From: Prevotella sp.
GTDB taxonomy: Bacteria > Bacteroidota > Bacteroidia > Bacteroidales > Bacteroidaceae
Length of the DNA: 64,000 nucleotides
Assembly: GCA_017650905.1 (NCBI GenBank)
Contig: JAGCDZ010000006.1
Coordinates: 60,905 to 124,904, forward strand
Direction: 5' to 3'
Under the pieces are notes generated by a model. It searched no databases. It saw only the letters and a list, made by a program, of their open reading frames with translations, and was not told the origin of the DNA. Position 1 is the first letter of the stretch; each line of letters opens with the position of its first letter. This document shows, piece by piece, positions 17,010 to 26,900 of the stretch. Position numbers and translations under genes: made by a program.

Positions 17010-17638
17010 TGAAGGCTTTACTTAGCACGACTTATTTCGGGCCCGTTCAGTGGTACCAGAAGCTGTATCGCCATGAAGAGGTGCAGATAGAGCAGTGGGA
17101 GAGTTTCCTGAAACAGACCTATCGCAACCGTTGCCTGATAGCTACCACACAGGGCATCCAGGCACTGACGGTTCCTGTGGAGCGTGACACATCGCAACAG
17201 ATCAGGGATATCCGCATCAGCGATCATGGCAACTGGCGGCACCTGCACTGGAATGCGTTGATGAGTGCATACGGAGAGTCGCCTTTCTTCGAGTATTATC
17301 AGGACGATATACGTCTCTTTTTTGAGGATAGATGGGCATATCTCTTTGACTTCAATGAGGCCATCCGTGAGAAAATGTGCGAACTGCTGGATATCCAGCC
17401 GAAAGTCACATTTTCTTCCACCTATCATCATCCTGCAGACATATCTCTCACCTCTCACCTCTTACCTCTCACCTCTGATTACCGCGAGGCCATCAACCCC
17501 AAGCACCCGCAGCCAGACCCTGATTTCGAGCCAAAATCCTATTATCAGGTCTATCAGCAGAAACACGGCTTCCTGCCCAATCTTTCCATTCTCGACTTGC
17601 TCTTTAATATGGGTCCGGAGAGCATTTTCTACCTCTGA
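17009..17638 (+). CDS. WbqC-like protein
   Basis: 209 residues of the WbqC family (PF08889). The N-terminal signature STTYFGPVQWYQKL and the segment NWRHLHWNALMSAYGESPFF are typical. Family members are found with polysaccharide and glycan genes, but their chemistry is not established. Its ATG overlaps the preceding stop by one base. Residues about 146-157 (SLTSHLLPLTS) are encoded by a simple CTCACCTCT repeat at 17445-17477 and look like a repeat insertion in an exposed loop. Confidence 0.85.
   Translation: MKALLSTTYFGPVQWYQKLYRHEEVQIEQWESFLKQTYRNRCLIATTQGIQALTVPVERDTSQQIRDIRISDHGNWRHLHWNALMSAYGESPFFEYYQDDIRLFFEDRWAYLFDFNEAIREKMCELLDIQPKVTFSSTYHHPADISLTSHLLPLTSDYREAINPKHPQPDPDFEPKSYYQVYQQKHGFLPNLSILDLLFNMGPESIFYL
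17445..17477. repeat. CTCACCTCT simple repeat inside the WbqC gene
   Basis: Four imperfect copies of CTCACCT(C/T)T in a row, kept in frame. It is the reverse-strand relative of the repeat at 16457-16484. Confidence 0.6.
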
Positions 17639-17705
17639 GACGTACGATGAAACAAATAGAAAACATATTAGAACGAGACAGATAATCTGTTTCGTTAATT
17701 CTTCC

Positions 17706-17713
17706 TACCTTTG
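17706..17713 (+). promoter_or_regulatory. -7 promoter element of the HTCS gene
   Basis: TACCTTTG fits TAnnTTTG, 24 bases before the ATG at 17737. Confidence 0.55.
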
Positions 17714-17736
17714 CAGCCGAATCAACGCTAACAACA

Positions 17737-20700
17737 ATGAAAAAATCGCTTCTGCTGATATTCTGTTTCATGTCATGTCTCATTACGATGGGACAGACCC
17801 AACAGTTCTTCACCTCCGATAAACTGTCGAGCAACCGTGTGCTGGCCATCTGTCAGGACAAGACCGGTTATATCTGGGTGGGTACAGAATACGGCTTGAA
17901 TAAATACGATGGTTACCGCTTTACCAACTACCTGCATGAGAATGACAAGCCCAACTCCATCAGCAGCAATATCATCTCGTTTCTCTTTTCCGATGCCGAC
18001 GACAACCTCTGGGTGGGTACGCAGTTGGGACTGGATCGTTACAACCGTGACAACGACCAGTTTGAGCACATCAAGCTGGAGGGAGCCAAAGCCCTGCCAC
18101 GTGTCAACGATATGGTGCAGGAAGACGAAGACCACCTGTTGGTAGGCACCGCCGGCTATGGCCTCTACCGTCTGGATATCAAAACGCTGAAGTCGGAGAA
18201 ACTGGAGGGCTATGCCAAGGATGATAAAGACTATTATAGTCATATCTTTATCGACAGCGAGGGGGCTTTCTGGAAATCAGGTCATGGCAGTAGCATCGAC
18301 CGCAGGGTGCCCAATGGAAAGATACAGTCGTTTGAGTCGCCTTATGGTACGGTGACGAGCTTTGCAGAATACGAAGGCGGCGTGCTGATGGCTTGCATAC
18401 ATGGCCTGCTCTACTATCGCGATGGGCAGCTGTACGACCACTATTTCGACCTGTCGGAGATTGGTGGCAACGAACAATTCTTCCGCATTGCCATCACCGA
18501 CCGTCACGACAATCTGTTTGTGGGTACGATAGGCAGTGGACTCTGTTGGATACCACGCGGTGAGCATAAACTCAGGAAATACGATTATCAGAGCGCAATA
18601 TTCGACTTGAGTACGTCGAATGTCTGGGCCCTGTTTGAGGATAATCAGGACAATCTCTGGGTGGGCTGCCAGAATCGTGGCCTGCTCATGCTGCCGCAGC
18701 AGAAACCGCTCTTCCGCAGTTGGAAATTCCCGGATCTGCACATGGCCACCGGCGGTACGCTCACCTCTGTCTGTGAAGGAGAGAACGGATTCACATGGTG
18801 TGCCGTCCAGAACAACGGTATCTATGGTATGGATGAGAGAGGAAGGGTGGTAGCCCATCCTGCATCGCCAGAAGGCACCTATCTTATTTATCGCGACAAG
18901 GGCGGCAACTACTGGATAGGTACCAACGGTGCCCTCTATGCCTATAATCCGCTGACGGGCTCTGCACAGAAGAAGGCCTCGTTCAGCAATGGCTTCATCA
19001 ACGTCATGACCGACGATGGCAAGGGCCATCTCATTTTCTCGCTCTTCGGCGAGGGCATCTGTGTCTATGACATCTCTACGGGAGAAGTGAAGAGGCACTC
19101 CATGCGTGCCGAGGATTCGCCACGTGGACGACTGCATAATGACTGGGTGGCTAACCTTTTTACCGACAGCCGTGGAATCATTTGGATTTGTACCGCCTCG
19201 GGCATCAACTGCTACGACCCTGTGGGCGACCACTTCCATCCATACGGCTGGGATGTGCTGCTCGACTATAATGCCATACAGGCGGTGTGTGAGACCCGCG
19301 ACCACCGTTTCCTGATAGGCACTATTACCGGACTCTATACCTACGATGCCAAGAAGAAAGAGGCTGTACCCTTCGAGGGGGCAGAGATGCTTAGCAACAA
19401 GGTGGTGGGCGCCATCGTTGAGGACCACTCAGGCGACCTCTGGTGCAGCACCACGATGGGCATCTGGCAGTATAAACGCGAAGAGAAGCAGTTTGTGGGC
19501 TATATGCACGGCAATGGTCTCGCCAGTCGTGAATATGTGAACGGCGTGGCCTTGCATACCGTTGGCGACCGCATCTGGTTCGGCTTTAGCGATGGTCTTA
19601 CCTCGTTTGTACCCGAGGACATACACCACTATCGTCCCAGTCAGGAGAAAGTGCAGCTCACAGGCTTCTATGTCGGCGGTGCGCCTGTCATGGGGAGCAA
19701 CCGCTACGAGCTCTCTTATATCGACAACACCTTCACCATGGCGTTCTCGCTACTGAACTACTCGAATGCGGAGAATGTCATCTATGAGTACCGTCTGAAC
19801 GGTGCCAAGGATTGGACGCGGACCGCGACTGGCGATAATGTGATAGCCTTCCACCATTTGCAGCCAGGTACCTATGCGATGGAGGTACGAGCCTATGACA
19901 ATGGTGTGTATACCGAACCGCAGGTGTATCATATCATCGTTAAGGCACCTTGGTATCAGTCTTCGTGGGCATACCTATTATATTGTGCCTTGGCAGCAGC
20001 TATTATCGGCTTCATCGTATGGTTCTATCTTCGCAAGCGTAATCAGCAGCTTGACGAGGACAAGATGAAGTTCCTGATCAATGCCACCCACGATATCCGT
20101 TCGCCGCTGACACTCATTATGAGTCCGTTGCATAAACTGTTGAGGAAGAACCTGGGTGAGGATGTCAAAGAGGAGTTGAAGACCATCGAGCATAATGCCA
20201 GCCGCATCCAGAACCTCGTGAACCAGATACTTGATATCCGCAAGATAGACAAGCAGCAGATGAAGATCCACTGTCAGGAAACCGATATCGTGCAGTATGT
20301 GGGCAATATCCTCAAATCGTATGAGTATACGGCCAATGAGCGTGGTCTCTCGCTGACCTATGCACCAGCCCTCGACCGTCTGGACGTATGGGTAGACCGC
20401 AACCAGTTCGACAAGGTGATTGACAATCTGATGTCGAACGCCTTCAAATATACTTACGATGGTGGGGCCATCGAGGTGCGTATCGACCAGACCGACCACT
20501 ACACTGCTGAATTGAAGGTCATCGACAACGGCATGGGTATCAAGGGTGATGTCAACAAGATCTTCGACCGTTTCTATCAGGGCAGTACCTCTCACTCGCT
20601 GCACATAGAGGGCACGGGCATTGGCCTGAACCTCTGCAAGATGATTGTTTCCATGCACCATGGTACGATCACAGCCGAGAACCGCACAGATTCCTCTGGT

Positions 20701-21597
20701 TGTATCTTTACCGTCAGTCTGCCACTGGGCAATAGTCATTTTACCAAGGAAGAACTCGAGACGGCAGACCCCATCGTTGGGAATACCCCACGGTCGAAGC
20801 CACAGACGAACCATCGGATACTTGTGGTTGACGATGACGTGGAAATCGGCCAATACATTACACAAGAGTTAGGCTCCTATTATCATGTCACCGCTGTGAC
20901 AGGTGCCCGTGAGGCCCTGCGCTGTCTGTTGGGTGCGGAGCGCGACAAGCAATACGACTTGGTGGTGAGCGACGTGATGATGCCTGAGATGGATGGCTTT
21001 ACTTTCCTCCGTATGGTAAAGACCAATATGAATATCAGTCATGTGCCTGTGGTGATGCTGACATCGAAGGCCGATGTGGCCAATCGTCTCGAAGGTCTGG
21101 AGAAGGGTGCCGATGCCTATCTGGCCAAGCCTTTCGACATGGACGAGCTGCATGTGGTCATCAACAACCTTATCAGTAAGTCGCTTCACCTGAAGGGCAA
21201 GTTCTCCGGCGCCCAGCAGCAGAAGGAGAAAGTGGTGGAAAAGGAAGTGAAAGGCAATGACGAACTGTTGATGGAGCGTGTCATGAAGGCAGTGAATGCC
21301 CATCTCTCCGACAGCGACTTCAATGTCGACATGCTGACACGTGAGGTAGGTATCAGCCGGGCCCAGCTTCACCGCAAGATGAAGGAACTGACTGGTCTGC
21401 CCGTGAGTGAGTTCATACGGAATATCCGCCTTGAACAAGCTGTGAGACTGTTGAAGGAGCAGAAGGTCAACGTGACACAGGTGGCCTATGCCGTAGGTTT
21501 CAGCAATGTGGCCCATTTCTCCACAGTCTTCCGCAAACAGTTCGGTGTTTCGCCTTCTGTATACATTGAGCAACACCAATCTTCAGAAACAAACTGA
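17737..21597 (+). CDS. Hybrid two-component system regulator (HTCS)
   Basis: 1286 residues joining sensor and regulator in one inner-membrane protein. After a signal peptide, the periplasmic part holds two seven-bladed propellers built from Reg_prop repeats (DKTGYIWVGTEYGLNKYDG) and a Y_Y_Y domain. A membrane helix lies at about 741-765. The HisKA box INATHDIRSPL has its histidine near 785, then HATPase. A receiver domain follows (LVVDDDVE at about 1026, phospho-acceptor Asp in VVSDVMMPEMDG near 1078), then an AraC-type HTH (DMLTREVGISRAQLHRKMKEL to VSPSVYI). HTCS proteins bind an oligosaccharide and switch on the adjacent SusC/D locus. The GH30 gene suggests a xylan-type ligand. Confidence 0.95.
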   Translation: MKKSLLLIFCFMSCLITMGQTQQFFTSDKLSSNRVLAICQDKTGYIWVGTEYGLNKYDGYRFTNYLHENDKPNSISSNIISFLFSDADDNLWVGTQLGLDRYNRDNDQFEHIKLEGAKALPRVNDMVQEDEDHLLVGTAGYGLYRLDIKTLKSEKLEGYAKDDKDYYSHIFIDSEGAFWKSGHGSSIDRRVPNGKIQSFESPYGTVTSFAEYEGGVLMACIHGLLYYRDGQLYDHYFDLSEIGGNEQFFRIAITDRHDNLFVGTIGSGLCWIPRGEHKLRKYDYQSAIFDLSTSNVWALFEDNQDNLWVGCQNRGLLMLPQQKPLFRSWKFPDLHMATGGTLTSVCEGENGFTWCAVQNNGIYGMDERGRVVAHPASPEGTYLIYRDKGGNYWIGTNGALYAYNPLTGSAQKKASFSNGFINVMTDDGKGHLIFSLFGEGICVYDISTGEVKRHSMRAEDSPRGRLHNDWVANLFTDSRGIIWICTASGINCYDPVGDHFHPYGWDVLLDYNAIQAVCETRDHRFLIGTITGLYTYDAKKKEAVPFEGAEMLSNKVVGAIVEDHSGDLWCSTTMGIWQYKREEKQFVGYMHGNGLASREYVNGVALHTVGDRIWFGFSDGLTSFVPEDIHHYRPSQEKVQLTGFYVGGAPVMGSNRYELSYIDNTFTMAFSLLNYSNAENVIYEYRLNGAKDWTRTATGDNVIAFHHLQPGTYAMEVRAYDNGVYTEPQVYHIIVKAPWYQSSWAYLLYCALAAAIIGFIVWFYLRKRNQQLDEDKMKFLINATHDIRSPLTLIMSPLHKLLRKNLGEDVKEELKTIEHNASRIQNLVNQILDIRKIDKQQMKIHCQETDIVQYVGNILKSYEYTANERGLSLTYAPALDRLDVWVDRNQFDKVIDNLMSNAFKYTYDGGAIEVRIDQTDHYTAELKVIDNGMGIKGDVNKIFDRFYQGSTSHSLHIEGTGIGLNLCKMIVSMHHGTITAENRTDSSGCIFTVSLPLGNSHFTKEELETADPIVGNTPRSKPQTNHRILVVDDDVEIGQYITQELGSYYHVTAVTGAREALRCLLGAERDKQYDLVVSDVMMPEMDGFTFLRMVKTNMNISHVPVVMLTSKADVANRLEGLEKGADAYLAKPFDMDELHVVINNLISKSLHLKGKFSGAQQQKEKVVEKEVKGNDELLMERVMKAVNAHLSDSDFNVDMLTREVGISRAQLHRKMKELTGLPVSEFIRNIRLEQAVRLLKEQKVNVTQVAYAVGFSNVAHFSTVFRKQFGVSPSVYIEQHQSSETN

Positions 21598-21642
21598 CAA
21601 CGAAATGAGATAAAAACAAAAGCCTGAGACGCACATTCTGTC

Positions 21643-21650
21643 TATCTTTG
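21643..21650 (+). promoter_or_regulatory. -7 promoter element of the SusC/D operon
   Basis: TATCTTTG fits TAnnTTTG, 43 bases before the SusC ATG. It is the likely target promoter of the HTCS. Confidence 0.55.
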
Positions 21651-21692
21651 CAGCAGTTATCTTAATCATTATTATTAACTAACATCAATTTT

Positions 21693-24600
21693 ATGAATTT
21701 CAAAGCAAAGAAGACAGCCTTATGCGTTGGATTGTGCTTTTTCGGCATAATCGGTGCGCAGCAGGCCTCGGCAAAGGCCACGGGTAGGCGGGCTTTGCCC
21801 GGGAATGCTACCGAATCAGTAGCTTCCGTACAACAGTCCAGACAGGCAACAGGACGCGTCGCAGACTCTCAAGGTCCGCTGATTGGCGCCACAGTCATGG
21901 AGAAAGGAACTAACAACGGAACGGTTACCGACTTTGATGGTAACTTTTCTCTCAACGTGAAGTCGGGTGCCACACTCGTCATCTCTTATGTAGGTTATGA
22001 GACACAGGAGGTGAAGGCTGGTGACAACCTCAATGTGATTCTGAAGGAAGACGGCCACTTGGTCAATGAGGTGGTGGTAATCGGTTACGGTACCCAGCGT
22101 CGCGAGGCTGTGACGGGTTCGGTGGCCAACATCGGTGGAGAGAAACTGAATCAGATTGCAGCTACCAATGCTGCACAGGCTCTGCAAGGTCGTGTTGCCG
22201 GTGTGCTCATGACACAGACGGGTTCAAAGCCCGGTGATGAGATGCAGATCCGTATCCGTGGTCAACGTTCACTGAGTGCCTCTAACGACCCGCTGATCGT
22301 GCTCGACGGTATCCCCTTCATGGGACAGCTTTCAGATATCAATCCCGCCGACATCAAGTCGATGGATATCCTGAAGGATGCTTCTGCTACTGCTATCTAC
22401 GGTTCTCGTGGTGCCAATGGTGTGATCATCATCACCACTGCCAAAGGTAATCAGGGTACTCCCGCTAAGGTGAGTTATAATGGCTATGTCAGCTTCAAGA
22501 AGGTATTCCATAAATATCCTATGATGGATGGTCCTACCTTCTCGAAGTTCCGTAAGTATGCTGGTCTGTACCAGAATTCGCTCGACGAGAGTGATGATAC
22601 AAACACCGACTGGCAGGATCTGTATTATCAGACAGGTGTCAGCCATAACCACGACGTGAGCATTGCCGGAGGTACCAATGGTGGTAGCTACAGCTTCGGT
22701 GCTGGTTACTATCATGATGAGTCTGTCATTCCTACTGAGGGTTACGACCGTATTTCCGTACGTGGTAACTTCGACCAAATGGTGGGCAAGTGGTTCCGCT
22801 TTGGTCTGAGCACCAACAACAGCTATCGCAAGACACAGGGTGTGAATGATATGTATGGTGTATTGAGCAAGAGCCCTCTGGCCAGCCCATACGATGCCAA
22901 TGGCAATCTGAAACGTTATGTCAGCCTTCCTGCTGATGACCAAAGTGTTGTGACCAAGGAGACTGTTGAGCGCGACAAAGAAATCTGGCTCAACGAAAAC
23001 AAGGGTATTGGTAGCTATAACACCCTCTTTGGCGAGGTGAAATGCCCATGGGTAGAAGGTTTGAGCTATCGCATCAACATTGGTCTGAACTACCGTTCAT
23101 CTAAGGGTGGCAACTTCACTGGTACTGGTGTGAACAATAAGGATGAGAATGCCGTCAATGGCGGTGGTATCTCTGAGAACCAGACCCGTAACTGGGCTGT
23201 GGAGAACCTGCTGACTTACGATCGTGCTTTTGGTAAGCATAATATTAATGTAGTAGGTATGTATTCTGCTGAACAGACAACTTACGAGTCAACGGGTGCT
23301 TCTGCACAGGGTATTCCTGCTGACTATTTCCAGTATTATGCCCTTGATAAGGCTACTGGTGAGGTGAACCTTAACAATTACAACTACTGGCAGAGCGGTC
23401 TGATTTCTTGGATGGGTCGTGTGATGTATTCATATGATAATAAGTATATGATTTCTGCCGCTCTCCGTTCCGACGCTTCTTCTCGTCTGGCTGAGGGTCA
23501 CAAGTGGCACACTTATCCTGCTGTCAGTGTTGGTTGGAATATTGCCCGTGAGGAATTCATGGAGAGCACTAAGTCATGGCTTGACAACTTGAAGCTGCGT
23601 ATCGGTTATGGTGAGACTTCTAACCAGAGTATTAATCCTTATTCTACGCTTGGTGGTCTGGCTATCCGTAACTATAACTTCGGAGACACTTACAAGGCTG
23701 GTTATTATGTGAATGCACTGCCTAACCCCGAACTTGGTTGGGAGTATTCTAAGACTTGGAACTTCGGTCTTGATTTCTCATTGTTCAATGGACGCCTCTC
23801 AGGATCGTTAGAGTACTACACTCAGAAGACCAATGATATCCTGCTCGACGTATCTCTGCCTTCTACCTCAGGTGTAAGCAGCTATACAGGAAACATCGGT
23901 AATACCGAAAACAAGGGTTGGGAGTTGACATTGAACGGTATCATTATCGACAATAAGAATGGTTGGACTTGGGATGCTGGTATCAACCTCTATGCCAACC
24001 GCAACAAGCTGACCAAACTGACCGGCGCGCTGGATGAGAATGGTAATCCTGTACCCGATGAGGCTAACCGTTGGTTCCCAGGCTATCCCATCGACGTTAT
24101 TTACGACTATGAGTATGAGGGCTTATGGCAGGCTGGCGAAGAGGCTGCTATGAATATCCTTGAACCCGGTGGTAATGTAGGTATGATAAAGGTGAAGTAT
24201 ACTGGTGACTACGATGCAAATGGTCTGCCTACCCGTGCAATTGGTCCTGAGGATCGTCAGATTATGAGCATGGAGCCCGACCTGATTGGTGGTTTCAATA
24301 CTACTGTTGGCTATAAGGGCTTCGACCTGACCGTAATCGGTGCCTTCCAGATTGGTGGTAAGCTCATCAGCGCCATCCACTCTTCGAATGGTTATTTGAA
24401 TATGTTGACAGGTCGTCGCGGACAGCTTGATGTAGACTATTGGACAGAGGAGAACACAGGTGCCAAGTATCCGAAACCTGGTGGCATCCAGAGCGGTGAT
24501 AACCCCAAGTACGGTTCTACCCTCGGCTACTTCGATGCTGGTTATCTGAAGATTCGTGCCATCACACTTGGCTACAACTTCGACAACCTGAGAGCCGTCA

Positions 24601-24830
24601 AGGACTTCGGCATCAGCCGTCTGCGCCTCTATGCTACGATTCAGAATCCGATTGTACTTTTCTCGCCGTTCAACAACGAGAGCGGACTCGATCCTGAAAC
24701 CAACTCATGGGCTAACCAGAATACGGCTGTTGGTGTAGATGGTTACACTGGTAAGCACAGGATGCCTATCGTAGGTTATAATACGCCTGCTACCCGCAAC
24801 TTCATCTTCGGTCTCAATGTTACTTTCTAA
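21693..24830 (+). CDS. SusC/RagA-type TonB-dependent transporter
   Basis: 1045 residues, outer membrane. After the signal peptide comes a carboxypeptidase-like beta domain (GRVADSQGPLIGATVMEKGT, about 50-125), then the plug (NEVVVIGYGTQRREAVTGSV, and LIVLDGIPFMG) and a beta barrel ending in FGLNVTF with the terminal phenylalanine. Together with the SusD-like lipoprotein it imports oligosaccharides. It lies 20 bases before the SusD gene in the same operon, downstream of the HTCS. Confidence 0.95.
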   Translation: MNFKAKKTALCVGLCFFGIIGAQQASAKATGRRALPGNATESVASVQQSRQATGRVADSQGPLIGATVMEKGTNNGTVTDFDGNFSLNVKSGATLVISYVGYETQEVKAGDNLNVILKEDGHLVNEVVVIGYGTQRREAVTGSVANIGGEKLNQIAATNAAQALQGRVAGVLMTQTGSKPGDEMQIRIRGQRSLSASNDPLIVLDGIPFMGQLSDINPADIKSMDILKDASATAIYGSRGANGVIIITTAKGNQGTPAKVSYNGYVSFKKVFHKYPMMDGPTFSKFRKYAGLYQNSLDESDDTNTDWQDLYYQTGVSHNHDVSIAGGTNGGSYSFGAGYYHDESVIPTEGYDRISVRGNFDQMVGKWFRFGLSTNNSYRKTQGVNDMYGVLSKSPLASPYDANGNLKRYVSLPADDQSVVTKETVERDKEIWLNENKGIGSYNTLFGEVKCPWVEGLSYRINIGLNYRSSKGGNFTGTGVNNKDENAVNGGGISENQTRNWAVENLLTYDRAFGKHNINVVGMYSAEQTTYESTGASAQGIPADYFQYYALDKATGEVNLNNYNYWQSGLISWMGRVMYSYDNKYMISAALRSDASSRLAEGHKWHTYPAVSVGWNIAREEFMESTKSWLDNLKLRIGYGETSNQSINPYSTLGGLAIRNYNFGDTYKAGYYVNALPNPELGWEYSKTWNFGLDFSLFNGRLSGSLEYYTQKTNDILLDVSLPSTSGVSSYTGNIGNTENKGWELTLNGIIIDNKNGWTWDAGINLYANRNKLTKLTGALDENGNPVPDEANRWFPGYPIDVIYDYEYEGLWQAGEEAAMNILEPGGNVGMIKVKYTGDYDANGLPTRAIGPEDRQIMSMEPDLIGGFNTTVGYKGFDLTVIGAFQIGGKLISAIHSSNGYLNMLTGRRGQLDVDYWTEENTGAKYPKPGGIQSGDNPKYGSTLGYFDAGYLKIRAITLGYNFDNLRAVKDFGISRLRLYATIQNPIVLFSPFNNESGLDPETNSWANQNTAVGVDGYTGKHRMPIVGYNTPATRNFIFGLNVTF

Positions 24831-24849
24831 TTGACAATTTAATATAAAT

Positions 24850-26805
24850 ATGAATATGAAAACTAAGAGTATCAAATATATTCTCGCTGCGGGTCTTGTA
24901 TGCTGTGGTCTCTCAGCTACCATGACCTCCTGCTCAGATGTGCTTGACGAGCAGCCGCGCAGCCAGTTCGACCCGACATTCTTCAATACGAAGGCGGGTA
25001 TTGAGGGCGGTCTGACATCGCTCTATGCTCACCTGCGCTATTTCTATGGCAACGGCTACTATCTGAACAGTCTGGAGACAGGTACTGACGAATATACCTA
25101 TGCACAATCTGCCGATGGTAACTTCAAGGATGCTGACCTCTCTGGCGTGGGTTCCATGACACCTTCCAACAGTATTGCTGGCGGATGCTGGGGAACAGCT
25201 TTTGCCAATATCAATACCGCCAGTGGTATTATCGAGAATGGTGGTGAAGCCGGCATCGATGCTTCACTGCTGGCTGAGGCTTACTTCTTCCGCGCTTTCG
25301 ATTACTTCATTCTGGTTCAGACTTATGGTGGTGTGCCCCTCGACTTGGGTGCTGGTGAACTGAAGTTCAACACCTCTACCGTTCGTACTTCTGTCCGCAA
25401 TACGGTACCTGAGGTTTATGCTGCTATTTTTGCTGACTTGGAGAAAGCGATTGCCGACCTGCCAGAGAACCCCCGTCTCACAGGTACAGCAACGAAGAAC
25501 CTTGCTCGTTTGTATCTCTCGAAGGCTTATCTGACTTACGCTTGGTGGTTGGAGAATCCCAACAACATTCCCACCTATCCTGAAGCAAGTCGTAACAGCA
25601 GCGAAGCACAGAGCTATTTCCAGAAAGCCTATGACATGGCTCAGCAGGCTATCAACAATCCTGGCCCATACAAACTGCAGCCCACATTCTACGATGTCAA
25701 CGTAGCAACCAACGACCGTAACTCAGAGATTATGCTCTATGCAGACCATGATGAGAATGAGAAGTATGGTAATGGTGGTGCCGGATACGGATGGGGTAGC
25801 GGTGGTTCTCCTGAAAACTTCGCATATTGGATGGAAACCTGGAACTATACCGAGATGACAGCCAAGGCTGCTTCAGGTGCTACCATCAACCCCGTTCAGC
25901 GTGAGGCTGTGCAGGCTCTTGGACGTCCTTGGACCCGTATGGCTCCTATTGCAGACAACTTTATGGAAGGTGGTGTATGGGAAGATGCCGTCAAGGCTAT
26001 TGACTCACGCTATGATGCAACCTTTACGCTGCGCTATCATACCAACTGGCAGAAGGCAGGTAGTTCTGAGCCTTATGTATTTGGTGCTAATGGCATGCAG
26101 GTAGGTCCCAATGAGGTTTACTTTAGTTGGGTTCCTGAGAGTGAGGATAGTAAGATTAACTATACTGGTGCCGATGGTAAGCTTGGTTTCGGTGAGATGG
26201 CCGGACGTCCTGACTTTGTCGTAGCAGTCAACCATATCAGCCGTAAGAAGTACCCCATTAACTGGAAGCTTGGTATCTATCGTACAGACAACGCTGGCGG
26301 ACTGGGTTCAAAGGTGAACGGTGGTAGTCCCCGTCCTTGGAACGTAGCCAAGTTCTCAGAGTTCTACCTGATTGCTGCTGAGGCTGCAGTTAAGCTTAAT
26401 AAGAATACTGAGGCTCGCAATTTAGTAAACGTGCTGCGTGAGCGTGCTGGTAAGCAGACCTTCAATCAGAATGACAATGTGGTTGTTAATATCGACCACA
26501 GTGCTGAGATGCTGGCTGCTACACCTGCCACTATCACTATTGATTACATCCTTGACGAGCGAAGCCGTGAGTTCTGGGGTGAGGGATACCGTTGGTTCGA
26601 CCTCGTCCGTACCCAGAAGTGGGCTGAGCGCGCCACAACCTATCGCATTGCCGGATCAGGTTATACCGATAAGGATCTGGAGACCTTCACTCGCGATATT
26701 CCTGCAGGTTACTATCTCCGTCCAATCCCACAGGGTCAGCTTGATGGTTTGATGATGTCAACGGAGGAGAAGGCAAATTACCAGAATCCTGCATATAGAA
26801 ATTAG
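24850..26805 (+). CDS. SusD/RagB-like surface glycan-binding lipoprotein
   Basis: 651 residues. The lipoprotein signal ends in TMTSCSDVLDEQ, with Cys as the lipid site. The SusD helical TPR core is visible (LLAEAYFFRAFDYFILVQTYGGVPL), as is the C-terminal pattern RSREFWGEGYRWFDLVR typical of RagB/SusD. It caps the SusC barrel and binds the incoming glycan on the cell surface. A strong terminator follows at 26858. A second ATG two codons in is an alternative start. Confidence 0.95.
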   Translation: MNMKTKSIKYILAAGLVCCGLSATMTSCSDVLDEQPRSQFDPTFFNTKAGIEGGLTSLYAHLRYFYGNGYYLNSLETGTDEYTYAQSADGNFKDADLSGVGSMTPSNSIAGGCWGTAFANINTASGIIENGGEAGIDASLLAEAYFFRAFDYFILVQTYGGVPLDLGAGELKFNTSTVRTSVRNTVPEVYAAIFADLEKAIADLPENPRLTGTATKNLARLYLSKAYLTYAWWLENPNNIPTYPEASRNSSEAQSYFQKAYDMAQQAINNPGPYKLQPTFYDVNVATNDRNSEIMLYADHDENEKYGNGGAGYGWGSGGSPENFAYWMETWNYTEMTAKAASGATINPVQREAVQALGRPWTRMAPIADNFMEGGVWEDAVKAIDSRYDATFTLRYHTNWQKAGSSEPYVFGANGMQVGPNEVYFSWVPESEDSKINYTGADGKLGFGEMAGRPDFVVAVNHISRKKYPINWKLGIYRTDNAGGLGSKVNGGSPRPWNVAKFSEFYLIAAEAAVKLNKNTEARNLVNVLRERAGKQTFNQNDNVVVNIDHSAEMLAATPATITIDYILDERSREFWGEGYRWFDLVRTQKWAERATTYRIAGSGYTDKDLETFTRDIPAGYYLRPIPQGQLDGLMMSTEEKANYQNPAYRN

Positions 26806-26857
26806 AATAAATGGTTAATTAATTAGTTGGTTAGTTAGAAATTCATACTCTCTTTGT

Positions 26858-26895
26858 AACGCCAGCCGCCCGAGATGGGTGGCTGGCGTTTTTAT
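26858..26895 (+). terminator. Terminator of the SusC/D operon
   Basis: AACGCCAGCCGCCC (26858-26871) pairs perfectly with GGGTGGCTGGCGTT (26877-26890), followed by TTTT. It sits between the convergent SusD and GH30 genes. Confidence 0.9.
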
Positions 26896-26900
26896 TGGTT

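Noticed and set aside
18277-19428. 383-codon minus-strand frame inside the HTCS gene
   Set aside because: Shadow of the propeller repeats; no start signal or motif.
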